A stretch of DNA of 64,000 bases from Camellia lanceoleosa (GCA_025200525.1 CM045758.1:4642080-4706079), one strand, 5' to 3'. Shown: positions 36,949 to 50,308, counted from the first letter of the stretch. The notes: generated by a model not told the origin, from the sequence alone. Numbers and translations: made by a program.

Positions 36949-38389
36949 AAAATTACACAGTACTTGAAAAGAAAATTAAACAGGGAACCATAAAAGCTCT
37001 CCAAACACCCTTTAAGATAAAACTAAAAATCTTGGGATTTAAGCCATAAACTCATGACTCATCCTCAACTAAGAAAAGAGGCAACAACTACCATATCACC
37101 AATAACCATTCCCAATGACTCTGAAGTGTGAAAAATTGTACCTCTTCATATTCCTCGAGCATAATCTAACATGAGTATGGGTCCGTTACAAGAATACATT
37201 CCAAGTTCTTGTTCAGAGCAGACAAACCCATTAAAGTTACAACATTTTTCTTACCTACGAAAATAGAGAACACAAGGGTAAAAGGTAAACACATAAACAA
37301 GATATCACGAACATAAATGTGAAGAAAGAAAGAGAAGTTGCTGAAAACCGATCGCTACTTCCTTTGTTATGTGGCAACATTTAAATGCCACTTTCTGAAG
37401 GGTCTATTGCATATATGATATCAGTACATTTAAAAAGAAAGAAAAAATAGAAATGAAAAGCGGGAAAGTGCCTAGGAGCAATCAAGCAACTTCATTTATT
37501 AAGAGAAAAATGCTTCACACTAAACTGTTTGAACCAGAAGAAGCTGAAGATGTCCCTGTGGAAGATAATCGCAACAAATTTGAGCAGAAAATCACGAAAA
37601 GACAATATAAAAAACATTTAACCCATAGCACGTATTAGTTAAACTAAAGTACAAAAACATTGACTTGCAACATTGGTTGATTGAGATTGTGAAAAACTTA
37701 TAAGTTAAACAAAGAACCTTTATTAGAATATATCCACACACACAGACAAAGAGAAATGTCAATTATGAAAGTAAAATTAGTGACAAATCAAGAATAAAAA
37801 AGTAACTAACAATTTTTGTTTTCCTGAAATGAATACATAATGATGATGGCATTGCTACTACCAATATCGAAAAAACAATACCATATGAAAAATCATATGA
37901 CCAAAAGTACTATTTATATTTCGCACAATTTTATTGCTTTAATTTTTTGTTTCCAATATGCTGAAAGTCTTAAACAGATGCCATGTACCTTTTGCAAGTA
38001 GATCAAAGAATTGAAATTAACAAAAAAAAAAAAAAATCGTCATTTTGAGCAAATGATTTCAGAGAACAAAACAACAAAATGGCAAAAAAAAAATTTAAAT
38101 TCAAAGCAAGAAAGAAAGAAAGATGATAAAAGGAAACAAATACTAACCTCCACCACCACAAAAACGAGGCATGACTCCGGTTGTAAAAAAAATGGGGGTT
38201 ACGTAGGGATTTTTTTGGGATTCTATTGGACTACTAGATAGCATCATACTGAGAATTGTAAGATCCTATAAAAAATAAAACATATATAACAATTTTTACA
38301 AGAGCTTCAATAATGCAAAATAAATTAAAACTATCTTGAAAACAAAACTAATCAAATAACCATTCACAAATTGGCCAAAACAAACTTAT
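36949..38389. other. AT-rich intergenic DNA, nothing recognised
   Basis: A-rich tracts and short open frames without recognisable domains. Confidence 0.5.
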
Positions 38390-38490
38390 GGATGTAGCTC
38401 AAGTGGTAGAGCTCTCCTACAAAATTTATAATTTTTGAATTATAAATTTTGATATAAGAAAATCGAAGTTTGATCCTCACATTCTCATTT
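38390..38490 (+). mobile_element. tRNA-derived SINE remnant
   Basis: GGATGTAGCTCAAGTGGTAG resembles a Pol III A box (TAGCTCAAGTGG), and AAGTTTGATCCTCA about 60 bases later resembles a degenerate B box. The intervening sequence is an AT-rich hairpin (AAAATTTATAATT / AATTATAAATTTT). It is not a functional tRNA. Confidence 0.4.
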
Positions 38491-38641
38491 GTTTTCCATG
38501 CTCACTAACTTGAACATCAAGGAATTCAACTTAACATTCAAATCCTTTCTTAACAAAGAAAACAAAATAGAGGAAGAGAACAATTGAAATTAACATTCAC
38601 ATCTTTTCATTGCTAGTGATATTGCCTTCATGACACTAAAC

Positions 38642-39418
38642 TATTGGGAGAAAAACAAACAAATGGCCAATTCGAAATATCCGAAACCGGCACAAAAATA
38701 GCGGAAGTAATTTATTCTCCCTCTTTGTGTGAACCTATTAGGAAACAATTTAATAGAGCATAATATTCTGAAAAATAATCTGAAATGATGATCCAACAAT
38801 CACACAATCACACAACAAGGCAACAACAATTTTTAACGTGGAAAAACCTTTCCGATGTGGAAAAGAAAAAAACCACGGGACCGTAGTCCACCAAATATCT
38901 CCACTATCAACAAGTAATGGGCATACAAGAGTTCTCTCTAGGTAGAACTAGAGGCAAACAATCAAGAACAATTTACAAATAAGCTTTCTTGGCTACCAAA
39001 GATCAAAATACAAAGTTTGGGAAAGATCTCACCAAAAATGGGTACTGTTCACGGGCCAAAAACCAGCTGTAGAATACTCCAAATCTGATCTCCACCGTCC
39101 AGAATTTAGAGTCTTGAGTTGTGAACTCGCCTACCAAATTTCAGCTCAATCGGACCACAAATGCATGTCGATCGGATGGCTTGATCAAAACTGGACAGAA
39201 TTTTGGCCTCTCCTTTCCTCTCTGTTTTTGTGGCTACTGCTGCTGCGTATTTTGCATCTCCTTCTCTAAGTGATACAGAGCAAGGGTTTGTGTAATAATA
39301 CACTCATGGGCCAAATCAGCCCAAAAGCATAACCTCTGCATATGGGCTTTGGAAATCACATGGGCTTTACTAAATATTTTGGGCCATCCTCCACATAGGA
39401 GGGAAACCCAACCTAACA
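38642..39418 (-). repeat. Copia 3' LTR
   Basis: 777 bp. The first dinucleotide reads TA instead of TG on the plus strand. Confidence 0.95.
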
Positions 39419-39435
39419 AATCTCCCCCTTTCCGA

Positions 39436-42400
39436 CTAGGTGGAGGGATTTTCCATCCCGGCAATCGAGCAACAAGTCTCAAGCTTCTCCCTTACCAGAG
39501 CTTTTGTCAACATATCAGCACCATTATCATCAGTATGAATTTTTTCAAGTTCCAACAACTTATGATTAAGAGTTTCTCTTATCCAATGATACCTCACGTC
39601 GATGTGCTTCGACCTCGAATGGAATGTAGAGTTCTTAGCCAAGTGAATAGTACTTTGGTTATCACAAAACAACACATATTGTTGTTGTTTGAAACCAAGC
39701 TCCGTCAAGAACTTTTTCATCCATAGCAACTCTTTACAAGCTTCCGTTGCCGCAATAAACTCTGCCTCTGTTGTAGAGAGTGCAACACATTTTTGCAACC
39801 TCGACTGCCAAGAAACAGCTCCACCTGAGAAAGTGATCAAATAACCCGAAGTAGACTTACGGGCATCCACATCTCCTGCCATATCTGCATCAGTGTAGCC
39901 AACTAAAATTGGTTTTTCATTTCCAAAACTGAGCGTCAACCTGGAAGTGCCTCTTAGATACCTCATTATCCACTTTACTGCATTCCAATGCTCTCTCCCT
40001 GGATTTGAAAGAAATCGGCTAACTACACCAACTGAATGAGCTATATTTAGCCTTGTACAGACCATTGCATACATTAAGCTTCCTACAGCTGAGGCATATG
40101 GAACTCTTTCCATATCTTCCTTCTCTTTATTTGTAGAAGGGCTTTGATTAGTGCTGAACTTAAAATGAGTAGCAAGAGGTAAGCTAACCACTTTAGCATT
40201 GTTCATGTTGAATCTTTCAAGCACTTTTTCAATGTACTACTCTTGTGACATGTACAATTTCTTCTCTTTTCTGTCTCGATAGATTCGAATACCCAGAATT
40301 TGCTTTGTTGGCCCCAAGTCTTTCATGGCAAAGAACTTGCTTAGTTGCTTCTTCAATTTGTCAATTCTTGAAGGATTCCTACCAACAATCAACATGTCAT
40401 CAACATAGAGTAGTAAAATAATAAAATCATCATCAGAGAATTTCTGCACAAATACACAATGGTCAGAAGTAGTTTTCATGTAGCCTTGCTCCCCCATAAC
40501 TGACTCAAACTTCTTATACCACTACCTGGGTGCCTGTTTCAGACCATAAAGTCTTTTCTTTAGTTGACACACATAATTCTCTTTTTCTTTCACCCTGAAA
40601 CCCTCTAGTTGTTCCATGTAAATCTCTTCCTCCAGGTCACCATAAAGGAAGGCAGTTTTCACATCCATTTGCTCAATCTCTAAGTCTAGACTAGCGGCTA
40701 AGCCAAGAACCACACGAATATAAGACATTTTTACAACTGGTGAGAAGATCTCATCAAAGTCTATGCCTTTTCTTTGACTGAACCCTTTAACAACTAGTCT
40801 AGCTTTGTATCGTGGTTGTGAAGTGACTTCATCATGTTTCACCCTGTACACCCACTTGTTCTTTAAAGCTCTTTTGCCCTTAGGCAACTTCACCAACTCA
40901 AAAGTGTGATTGTCATGCAATGATTGCATCTCATCTTGCATTACATCAGCCCACTCCAGCTTATGGTCATCTTCCATGGCTTCTGCATAACACTCGGGAT
41001 CTCCCCCATCAGTCATTAACACATAGTCATCTGCAGAATACCAAGTGGAAGGATGTCGGTCTCTAGTTGACCTCCTGGTTGGAACATCTGGTGGTATCTC
41101 TAGTGTTGTCAACTGCTCAAGAGTCTCATCACCTGTCTTAGCCTGTAAGGGATCATCTGCATCACCTAGACCTTGTTGGTCATCCTAAACATCATGTTCA
41201 ACTTGTGCAGGCAAATCTGTCAGAGGAACCGGATCCAAGTCAACTAGACCATCACTATGCCAGGACATTGAGTTCTTTGCTTTCTCAATATCTTGTATAG
41301 TTTGATTTTCAATAAACATAACATCTCGGCTTCTCACTAGTTTCTTGTCAACTGGATCATATAGCCTGTAGCCAAACTCATCTAGGCCATAGCCTAGAAA
41401 AATGCACTGTCGGGTCTTCATATCGAGCTTAGACCTCTCATCTTTGGGAATGTGAACAAATGCTTTACATCCAAAGATACGCAAGTGATCATAGGAAACA
41501 TCCTTGCTAGTCCAAACTCTATCTGGTACATCGAACTGAAGAGGAACACATGGTGTGAGATTAAGAACATGTACAACTGTGCTCAAAGCCTCACCCCAAA
41601 AGGATCTTGGCAATCGTGTCTGTGAAAGCAAGCATCTAACTCTTTCAACCAGTGTCCTGTTCATTCTCTCAGCTAAACCATTCAACTGAGGAGTCTTCGG
41701 GGGTGTCTTTTGATGTCGAATACCCTGTTGTCTGCAATAATCATCAAAAGGACCGCAATACTCTCCCCCATTATCTGTTCTGATGCACTTGAGCTTCTTC
41801 CCAGTCTGTCTCTCAACTAAGGCTTGAAACTGTTTAAAAGTCTCCAACACTTGATCTTTGCTTTTTAAAGTGTAGACCCACAACTTCCTTGAATGATCAT
41901 CTATGAAGGTCACAAAGTAACGAGAGCCACCAAGTGTTCTTTTCTTCATAGGACCACAAACATCTGAATATACCAAGTCAAGTATATTTGGCTTTCTTGA
42001 AGGATGGGAACTCTTGAAAGAAACTCTATTCTGCTTTCCTGCCAAATAGTGAGTACACCTTTTCAAAGGTGCATTCTTCATTCCAAACAGAAGATTCTTT
42101 TTAGCCAATGTTGCCAGGCCTTTCTCACTCATGTGAGCAAGCCTTTTATGCCACAATTCCACTGTAGACTCATCATCCACTACATTAATAACTTCTTTGG
42201 GGAGCCTTGCCTGCATTACGTACAAAGTAGAATGCTTCTTGCCTTGAGCCACAACCATAGCACCCCTAGTGAGCTTCCACTGACCATTACTGAAAGTGTT
42301 GCAATACCCCTCATCATCAAGTTTGTCTGCAGAAATCAAATTCATACGGATATCAAGAATATGCTTTACATCTCTAAGAACCAACTTCGTGCCATTATTC

Positions 42401-43413
42401 ATCTCCAAGTGCACGTCTCCAACACCAATGATTTTGGCCAAGCCATCATTGCCCATCTTTACCGAACCAAAGTCGCCGGGTATATAGGATGTAAAGAAAT
42501 CCTTTCGAGATGTAGCATGAATAGAGGCACCACTATCAATCACCCAGTTGGTCTCATGGCATGCTATGTTAATATCATCTTCATCATAAACAATGAGAAA
42601 GTCTTCGAAAGTAGCGGTGGCAACTCGATCATTATCCTTTCCATCATGATCAATCCCTTTCTCCTTGTTTTCTCTCTTTAATTTTCTGCAGTGTTTCTTG
42701 ATGTGCCCTTTCATCCCACAATGATAACACTCAGCATTAGCAAACTTGTTGGACTTACTTCTACCTCTATCTCTGTTCTTCGGACCTCTGCTCTTGCTTC
42801 TCCCCCTCCTTTCTGTAACCAAAACCTCTAACTGTGAAGAAGATCCCTGTGATTTCCTCCTCATCTCTTCATTTAAAGTACTGCTCTTAGCCAGATCCAT
42901 ATTGATTACACCATCTGGGGCCGAGTTAGATAATGACATTCTAAATGTCTCCCAACAATCCGGCAATGTACCAAGCAAGCATAACCCCTGTACCTCATCA
43001 TCGAACTTGATACCCATTCCAGCCAACTGATTAATTACTCCTTGAAAAGTGTTCAAGTGATCTGTCAATGGGGTTCCATCTTGGTATCTCAAAGTCATCA
43101 ATTGCTTTATTAGAAACATTTTATTGTTTCCAGTCTTCCGAGCATACAATTGTTCAAGTTTGTTCTAGAGTGTACGTGCATGTGTCTCTCCACTAATATG
43201 ATTCAAAACATTATCATCCACCCATTGCCTAATGTACCCACACACTTGTCGATGTAGTAATGTCCATTCTTCATCAGATTTATTTTCTGGTTTTTCAGTA
43301 GCAAATACCGGTAGATGAAATTGTTTCACATAAAGGAGGTCTTCCATTTTTCCTTTCCATGTGTGATAATTAGAACCATTCAAAGTAACCATTCTACTTA
43401 AATTTGCTTCCAT
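39436..43413 (-). pseudogene. Copia gag-pol polyprotein with four in-frame TAG stops
   Basis: One frame from 43413 to 39436, broken by TAG at about 43165, 41185, 40522 and 40237. Order: gag with [20 protein letters not shown]; zinc knuckle CYHCGMKGHIKKHC; protease WVIDSGASIHAT; integrase with HKRLAHMSEKGL, DVCGP, RTDNGGEY and LNGLAERMNRT; RT with [38 protein letters not shown] and LLLYVDDMLIVG; RNase H with YTDADMAGDVDARKSTSGY and TTEAEFIAA. It resembles the TNT1/Tork group. The integrase zinc-finger segment reads CTHYLAGKQ, where a second Cys is usual (CxxC), so this ligand is lost. With four stops it cannot mobilise itself unless complemented. Confidence 0.95.
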
Positions 43414-43439
43414 TATTCAACACAAGATACACTACAATA

Positions 43440-43462
43440 TGAACCGAGCTCTGATACCACTA
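43440..43462 (-). other. Copia primer-binding site (tRNA-iMet)
   Basis: The minus strand reads TGGTATCAGAGC two to three bases after the 5' LTR end. Confidence 0.9.
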
Positions 43463-44241
43463 TGTTGGGAGAAAAACAAACAAATGGCCAATTCGAAATA
43501 TCCGAAACCAGCACAAAAATAGCGGAAGTAATTTATTCTCCCTCTTTGTGTGAACCTATTAGGAAACAATTTAATAGAGCATAATATTCTGAAAAATAAT
43601 CTGAAATGATGATCCAATAATCACACAATCACACAACAAGGCAACAACAATTTTTAACGTGGAAAAACCTTCCCGATGTGGAAAGGAAAAAAACCACGGG
43701 ACCGTAGTCCACCAAATATCTCCACTATCAACAAGTAATGGGCATACAAGAGTTCTCTCTAGGTAGAACTAGAGGCAAACAATCAAGAACAACTTACAAA
43801 TAAGCTTTCTTGGCTACCAAGATCAAAATACAAAGTTTGGGAAAGATCTCACCAAAAACGGGTACTGTTCACGGGCCAAAAACCAGCTGTAGAATACTCC
43901 AAATCTGATCTCCACCGTCCATAATTTAGAGTCTTGAGTTGTGAACTCGCCTACCAAATTTCAGCTCAATCGGACCGTAAATGCATGTCGATCGGATGGC
44001 TTGATCAAAACTGGACAGAATTTTGGCCTCTCCTTTCCTCTCTGTTTTTGTGGCTGCTGCTGCTGCTGCGTATTTTGCATCTCCTTCTCTAAGTGATACA
44101 GAGCAAGGGTTTGTGTAATAATACACTCATGGGCCAAATCAGCCCAAAAGCATAACCTCTGCATGTGGGCTTTGGAAATCACATGGGCTTTACTAAATAT
44201 TTTGGGCTATCCTCCACATAGGAGGGAAACCCAACCCAACA
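43463..44241 (-). repeat. Copia 5' LTR
   Basis: 779 bp, TGTTGGGAG...CCCAACA. It has two more CTG triplet-type bases than the 3' LTR near 44053. Confidence 0.95.
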
Positions 44242-44246
44242 TAAAC

Positions 44247-44645
44247 ATCAATATCATCATCACCCATGGTCTCTCATCTAACTCCTCATTGATAATAACA
44301 CCATCAAAGTCACCAAAATCCCTTGAAGCATTCACATTCTCATCCATATCATCATTTCATGAATTTTATCAATATCTTCATCACTTATTTTCAGACTGTC
44401 TTGACTGAGTTCTGAGTAGGCTTAAAAATTGTATCTATCTCTTCAAAGTTCCGACAGTTGCGGACATGGTTCAACATTTAATTAGTGCAAGCCAAGGGAT
44501 GTTTCAACTTATGTGTATCCCATGCACGAACAACACCAAAATACTTGCACTGCACTTTTTCGAAGTAGAAATCCCACGTTCCCAAATTGGATATGAACTT
44601 TTGACCTGAGACATTTTACGTCTTCCCTTTTCTAAAACATGTTGT
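44247..44645. other. Intergenic DNA
   Basis: No gene recognised. Confidence 0.4.
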
Positions 44646-44776
44646 GTCAATAGTCAATACTCAAATTGAAATAGGGATTAATCCAATGCATTCAAAGTCC
44701 TTTGGGAGATGATAAATGTATTGGATTTATCCCAATGTTATTTTATGATGTATCCAATTCAAGTATTGACTACTAA
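44646..44776. mobile_element. Small foldback/MITE-like element
   Basis: GTCAATAGTCAATACTCAAATTG at the left is an imperfect reverse complement of CAATTCAAGTATTGACTACTAAC at the right, and the inner arms (GGGATTAATCCAATGCATT / AATGTATTGGATTTATCCC) also pair. The whole unit folds on itself. Confidence 0.65.
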
Positions 44777-45575
44777 CAGGGGTAACGTTCTGCCTTTGAT
44801 TCTAGAAAATGGAAGAGGAAAAATGCACTAGGTCCAGTGTTGTTAAAGGTGAGAGGTGCATTGAGGTTCAAAGGTCTCATGGGGCTTAGGCGTGATTCTA
44901 TGATACATGGACTCGACAATTTTAGGGTGTAGAATATGTGTTTGACGCAGCTATGGTTGTTATCAAAGAAGTACAGACACAGAATACAAGGATTATGAAA
45001 TAATTAGGAAATGGACACTGCATGAATATGAATTAAGGCAGAGACATATAAGAGGCATCGGTGTATATGCGGATGCATTTTTTATTGCTCACTTTTCCCG
45101 CTCCTTGTTTCCATATATTTTAGTTTGATCCTAAATTAGCTTTCTAAAATTATTATACAATAACAAATACCCACAAAAATATCTTAAGGCATATCCAAAC
45201 ACGCAACATGTGTTTCCATCAACTGTCCCAACTTGTCTAAATAATAATAATAAAATCAACACAACACCTGTCTTAGAGGTTCATGCTTTATAAGTTATTA
45301 TCAACTCTACTGACTAATGAAAAAACGAACATAACAAGGAAGCAAAAGAATACAAAAAGGGAAGCAAAAAAAATCTACTTACAGTTGGGTGCTAGGGATT
45401 GGAGAGCTTTGATGGGCCAGCGCGATGTACGAATTGTGATGTATCAAATTATTCTCTGTATATTATTTTATACACAATGGTACAAGATTACTTTGTCCGA
45501 TAATATAAAATTCAATTTGAAGGGTATGGTTTTCAATGTGGCTTTTGCTGGGCTATTGATACATTAATATCTAGG
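44777..45575. other. Intergenic DNA
   Basis: No domain or splice structure was recognised in the short open frames. Confidence 0.4.
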
Positions 45576-45765
45576 GTTTTTTACTGGTCGATCTCAATAA
45601 TTGAATCTATTACCTATTAGGTTCTAAGTTTCTATCTCATGCACTAGGAAGTCCTGTTGCATTTTTTTAAGTTTTTTACCAACCGGTCCCAATAATTGAA
45701 TCTATTATCCATTAAGTTCTAAGTTTCTATCTCATGACCAGGAAGTCTTGTTGTATTTTTTTATC
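45576..45765. repeat. Two tandem copies of a unit of about 92 bp
   Basis: Both copies contain CCAATAATTGAATCTATTA (or TCAATAATTG...), TTCTAAGTTTCTATCTCATG and AGGAAGTC-TGTTG followed by a T run. Confidence 0.85.
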
Positions 45766-46016
45766 CTAATTTTACCCATACTATTATGAATTATGTGGTT
45801 CTATTTAATTCTCTCTATCTCTCTCGAAAGATCTGGGTTTTGAAAAGTGTTTCATGCATTGTTGTGTTGCAAGAGCCATTGATTGTACCACTGTAATGTT
45901 GGGCAGAGATAAAGGGGTCACGGCGTTGATGGCAGTGAGGAAGTTTGTAACGAAGACTCGGTAATCGAACGATTGTTCGTTGGTGTTGGTGAACATGAGA
46001 GTTGCCTCTATGACCC

Positions 46017-46202
46017 TTGAATTTGAGAGAGATGGTGTTAGATCTGAGAGAGATCAATAAAATCAACATCAACGGAGATGGGTGTGTCAACATTGACGAG
46101 TTCGGAGCTTTGTTCCAGTTAATAATGAACGAGCGAGATGAAAAAGAATACATGAGAGAGGCGTTCAGGGTGTTAGATCAGAACAGTGATGGGTTCATCT
46201 AG
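46017..46202 (+). pseudogene. Calmodulin-like protein fragment (EF-hand)
   Basis: The frame encodes an EF-hand loop NGDGCVNIDEF (inside INKININGDGCVNIDEFGAL), the linker NERDEKEYMREAFRV and the first part of a second loop LDQNSDGFI, then TAG. This is the order found in plant calmodulin-like (CML) calcium sensors between EF-hands 2 and 3. Plant CMLs are about 150 residues; here only about 55 remain, with no first hand and no C-terminal half, and unrelated repeat sequence follows. It is best read as a truncated pseudogene or captured gene fragment. The ATG at 46017 is probably accidental. Confidence 0.7.
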
Positions 46203-46245
46203 GTATGTTCAATGCCGATTGGAACTCCTATCTTGTTTAAACCAA

Positions 46246-46620
46246 TGATAAATTTATCAGTAAATTTGTTAAATATGTTTGTTTTTGTATAAAACTTGAT
46301 AAACTAAACAGTGATAAATTTATCATTTGTAATGGTAATTTTCCTTTTGTAATTTTTTTTTTACAAACAATTAGTGATAAATTTATCATTGAATCTGACA
46401 TCATCATTGCCACCACCTTTCTCCATAAATTTATCATTTGTAATGTTGATGATTAAATTTTCCTTCTGTATTTTATTTATTTATTTTGTTTTTTGCAAAC
46501 AGTCAGTGATAAATTTATCACTGAATGCATCTCTGATTCTTGTGTTGGTTTGTAATGGTGATTGCTTGATTTTCCTTCTGCAATTTTTTTACAAACAAAC
46601 AGTAATAAATTTATCATTGA
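46246..46620. repeat. Tandem repeat of about 120 bp rich in GATAAATTTATC palindromes
   Basis: TGATAAATTTATCA or one-base variants occur at about 46246, 46312, 46375, 46427, 46507 and 46605. They are joined by recurrent blocks TTTGTAATG, GATTTTCCTTCTG and TTTTACAAACA-CAG. The array starts directly after the CML fragment. Confidence 0.85.
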
Positions 46621-46739
46621 ATCTAATTTTTTTTGCTTTGTCTTGATCTGTGAAGGTGAAAAATAATGAGAACTATTTTTTGATAATGGCTTTTCGTCTC
46701 TCTCATTCATTCTTTTCATCATTTTTCTTCTCACTTGCT

Positions 46740-49700
46740 TTTGTTGCCATTAGATCTGAGGAGGAGGTGGTGGTAGTAGTGACGTACTTGAGATAAAAAA
46801 TGGATAAAAAAAAAATATTATCGGAGGTTGGAGAATAGTGGCAACAATGGAGGTTACCGGAGGTGATCATCAGAGGTCACCAAAGGTTATCGCCAACGAT
46901 CGAAAATGATTAACAATGGTTGGAAGGGGCAATGGTGGGTCATGGCAGTGACATGTGCACAAAGTAGAGAAGTCAAACTTGTGAATTATCAGGGATAAAA
47001 TGGGAAGGTGGGCTAAATTATTTTGGAACAAGATCTCATGGATATTAAGTCTGGTCCAAAGGACTAGCCCATAACTCCCCCTAGACTATTTTGGCCCAAA
47101 ACAAGTTCATGATCCAACAAATACAGCATCTACCTTCGCATTCAGATTTGTCACATGAGAACCATTGGCCTTCACCATATCCAAGATTTCCTTTACATTG
47201 GCAGCTTGCTGTTTGCTATCAAGTCCGGTCATAACTTTGAAAATGTCAGTTATTACCACGACCACCATCTCTACCGGTCTCTAATGGCGGTGGAGAAAAC
47301 GATGGAGGAGGTAACGGCGGTGATGAGTAAGAGTGAGTTTCTTTTAGGGTTTTTAGTAACGGTGGTGATGAGTAAGACATTTCTTTTAGGATTTTCAGTA
47401 TGTTTTTTGTTTCTTTTTTTATTTATTTATTTATTTTTAGTTTTGATGGATTGTTGGTGAAATTAGGATATACTGGGAAATGCATCAATGGCCTTTTATG
47501 GTAAATGATTGTTCTAGACCTATGTGATAATTTATTGATTTCTTGTTTTGAGGAAGCAATTATTCTAGACTTATGCTTTTATTTGTAATTTTTAAATTCT
47601 AAATAAATTTTTAATTCAAAAAAACTTATTAAAATGAACAAACATTGTTTAAATATATAAAAAAAAAAACACTTAAGATTTTATTTTAAGCCTCATTGAG
47701 GTTGGGTCGGTCCTGTGGCTACTCCTCTGAGGTTGGAGGTGTCACAATTATTATTATTGATGGACTGGAAAAGCTATGTAAAAATTGTTTTTCTTTTCCA
47801 CTATTTTTTTTGGGAGATTTACCAATAAATCTCAAAATTTGAATTTATGAACCAGTTGGTCCCATTTTTATTCTACTAAACCGTTTAGTCCCATTCAATT
47901 ATTTAACCATTTATGATTAACATTATAACTATATTTTAACCACACCCACATTATACCAAGGAGGAACTTCGCTCTCTGGTTAAAAAATGAAAAAAAAAAA
48001 AAAAAAAGGATCAAATCAACCTACCAATAGGACTAATTCGTATAATAGAATAAAGGACACACAATTTTTTTTTTTTTATAACAAAAGTTTGTAATGACAA
48101 TAAATGGTTTGAATTTTACACAACCATTACTCCTCAATTTATGGGTGTGAAATCGAGAGTCAATACAAAATTTTTTTGGAACCTAAACTAATTCAGCCAG
48201 ATTAGTAAATATATAAGTTATAATTTAAAAATAGTAATGTTATTCGGACCCAAATATTCAAAATGTATAAGTTTTAATTCAAAAAAAAGAGTCACGGAGC
48301 AAGAGAATGAGTTTTTTTTATCTTATGTTGTGTTTGGTTTACGAATTTTAGAAACGAATTTAGAAACTTAAACAAAAAAAAAAAAAAGAGTAAATGAAAT
48401 GTAAATGAAATGAAATTTTATTGAATGCGAACAAAGTGACACTGGAGAGAGATTGACGAGAGCAAAGATAAGAGATAAGCATTGGTTAAAAGTTCCATCA
48501 TCCCTAGTTGTTTTCTTAACACAAATTTCAATTAAACTGTGTGTTTATAGAATTAAAAATAAAATAAAATAATGATAACCACAGAAATACATAGAAATTC
48601 AGTCTAAAGAATAAGCCTTCATATTATTTTCCTTAAATAAAAATATCTATTTATATTATTATATAAAGAAAGGTTGGAGTTATTATTTCCAATTTTTTTT
48701 GATTTTCCCCAAATTCATTAAGGCCCCATTTGTTTAGCAAACTAGGTTAGTTGAAATTATTAGTATGGTAAGATTTATTAGTTTAGTGATATTTGATTAG
48801 AGATGTAATTGTATTTGTTTATGAGCTAATGTTGTGCTATTCATTAGTTAGAATTGCTTTTGTAAAATGTGACTTCTTTATTGTTTATGAGGGGCAATAA
48901 GATTATTTGACCTCCAATCCTCCAGCATTCCAATATCATGAGATTGGTTTAGCAAATTCAAGTCCTTTATGAGATTGCTAATTTTTTTTTTATAGGTTTT
49001 ATAGTTCCATAAAACTGTTAATCCTATAATAATTTTTGAAAACAAACATAATGTTTATGAATCATACCTCATTATTAGTCTAATATCACTATTTATCTTT
49101 GAAAATATATAGGGTCTAAATGTGTCATCTCTAATATTACTCTTTAATAAGAGGTGGTGACACATGTGCATGATAATTTATTTTTAAAGAAGTAAAATAT
49201 TTTACGAATATGAAAAGATTAACCATTAAGAGATTTGAAAGAAAAAAAAAAAAATCTAAATATATAGGATACATAGGATCTAAATATTATATTTGTTTTG
49301 AAAAATTATTATAGAATTAACAGTTGTATAGAACTATGTAATTTATAAAGAAAAGTAATACTAAAGACCCACATATTTATATTTACAAAATTTACCCACA
49401 ATGATGTGGCATGAGAATTGAACCCACCATTATTAAATGTGTAACAAATTAAAAGTTTACATATATCCTATTGAATAATGTTATATGTATCAATTAGTGT
49501 ACTAGCTAATGTATTGATGATGTAACATAATTTAAGATATTTTTAATATTTATAATTTGTATAATTTGCCTCTGTTTGGAATACGGGTTAACTTTTTAAC
49601 TATTTTAGTTTAAGACTAAAAAGCCTCATTTATGATGAATTTTCTGACTTTTTTAACGTTTATAAGAAAAAAAGTAAAATTTATACTATATATTAAGCAA

Positions 49701-50300
49701 AATGGGGTTTTTAGCCCCAAACTTTGTGGAAGCTCCAATCTCCTAATCTAAATTTTTTGATTTTTTGATTTAAAAAAAAAATCTTAGCATTTATTAGTTT
49801 CTCTCAACTCCCAAGTCTTACTCTCATAATAACACTTTAATGCATTAAGAATAAGTATAAAAAAAATTCTTTGAAATGCAACACATATGAATTTCTTAAA
49901 AAGTCCCAACACATATGATTATTATTCCTCATAATAACACTTTAATGCATTAAGAACAAGCATAAAAAAGAAAATTAAAAGTCTAACACATATGATTATT
50001 ATCAAAATATTAAACTTTAATATAATATAATAATAATAATAAAATACATTTAATTCCTTGAAAAGTCCAACACATATAATTATTATCAAAATATTAAACT
50101 TTAATATAATATAAAAAAGGTAAAAAAGAAGACATTTAAAAAAAAAAATTAAAAATCACAGTTCACATATATGGATAATTGTAAACACAATCCATACATA
50201 GCACGGGTGATATGCCAGTAATTATAATTTAAATATAATATTTTATTTTATATGAATAAAATAGCCGCAATCCAATCCAAACCTTCGTGCCAAACGAACC
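46740..50300. other. AT-rich intergenic DNA with short repeats
   Basis: It contains GGTGGTGGTAGTAG- and GGTGATGAGTAAGA-type short repeats (46750-47400), poly-A tracts and two related blocks near 49870-50110 (AACACATATGATTATTAT followed by CAAAATATTAAACTTTAATATAAT). No gene was recognised. Confidence 0.5.
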
Positions 50301-50308
50301 CTTTGTAT

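Larger units (their letters stand above)
38642..44241 (-). mobile_element. Ty1/copia LTR retrotransposon, TSD TAAAC
   Basis: The LTRs at 38642-39418 and 43463-44241 have termini TGTTGGG...CCCAACA, and TAAAC duplications lie at 38637-38641 and 44242-44246. On the minus strand a primer-binding site TGGTATCAGAGC (initiator tRNA-Met) follows the 5' LTR, and a polypurine tract AAAGGGGGAGATT precedes the 3' LTR. By eye the two LTRs differ by about 14 substitutions and two small indels in 778 bases, about 98% identity, so insertion is recent compared with the gypsy material. The full gag-pol frame is still in one register. Confidence 0.97.

Noticed and set aside
38390..38490. tRNA gene
   Set aside because: The A and B boxes are degenerate and no cloverleaf forms; a SINE remnant is more likely.
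42004..42681. 225-codon plus-strand frame
   Set aside because: It is antisense to the well-supported copia gag-pol and has no domain of its own.
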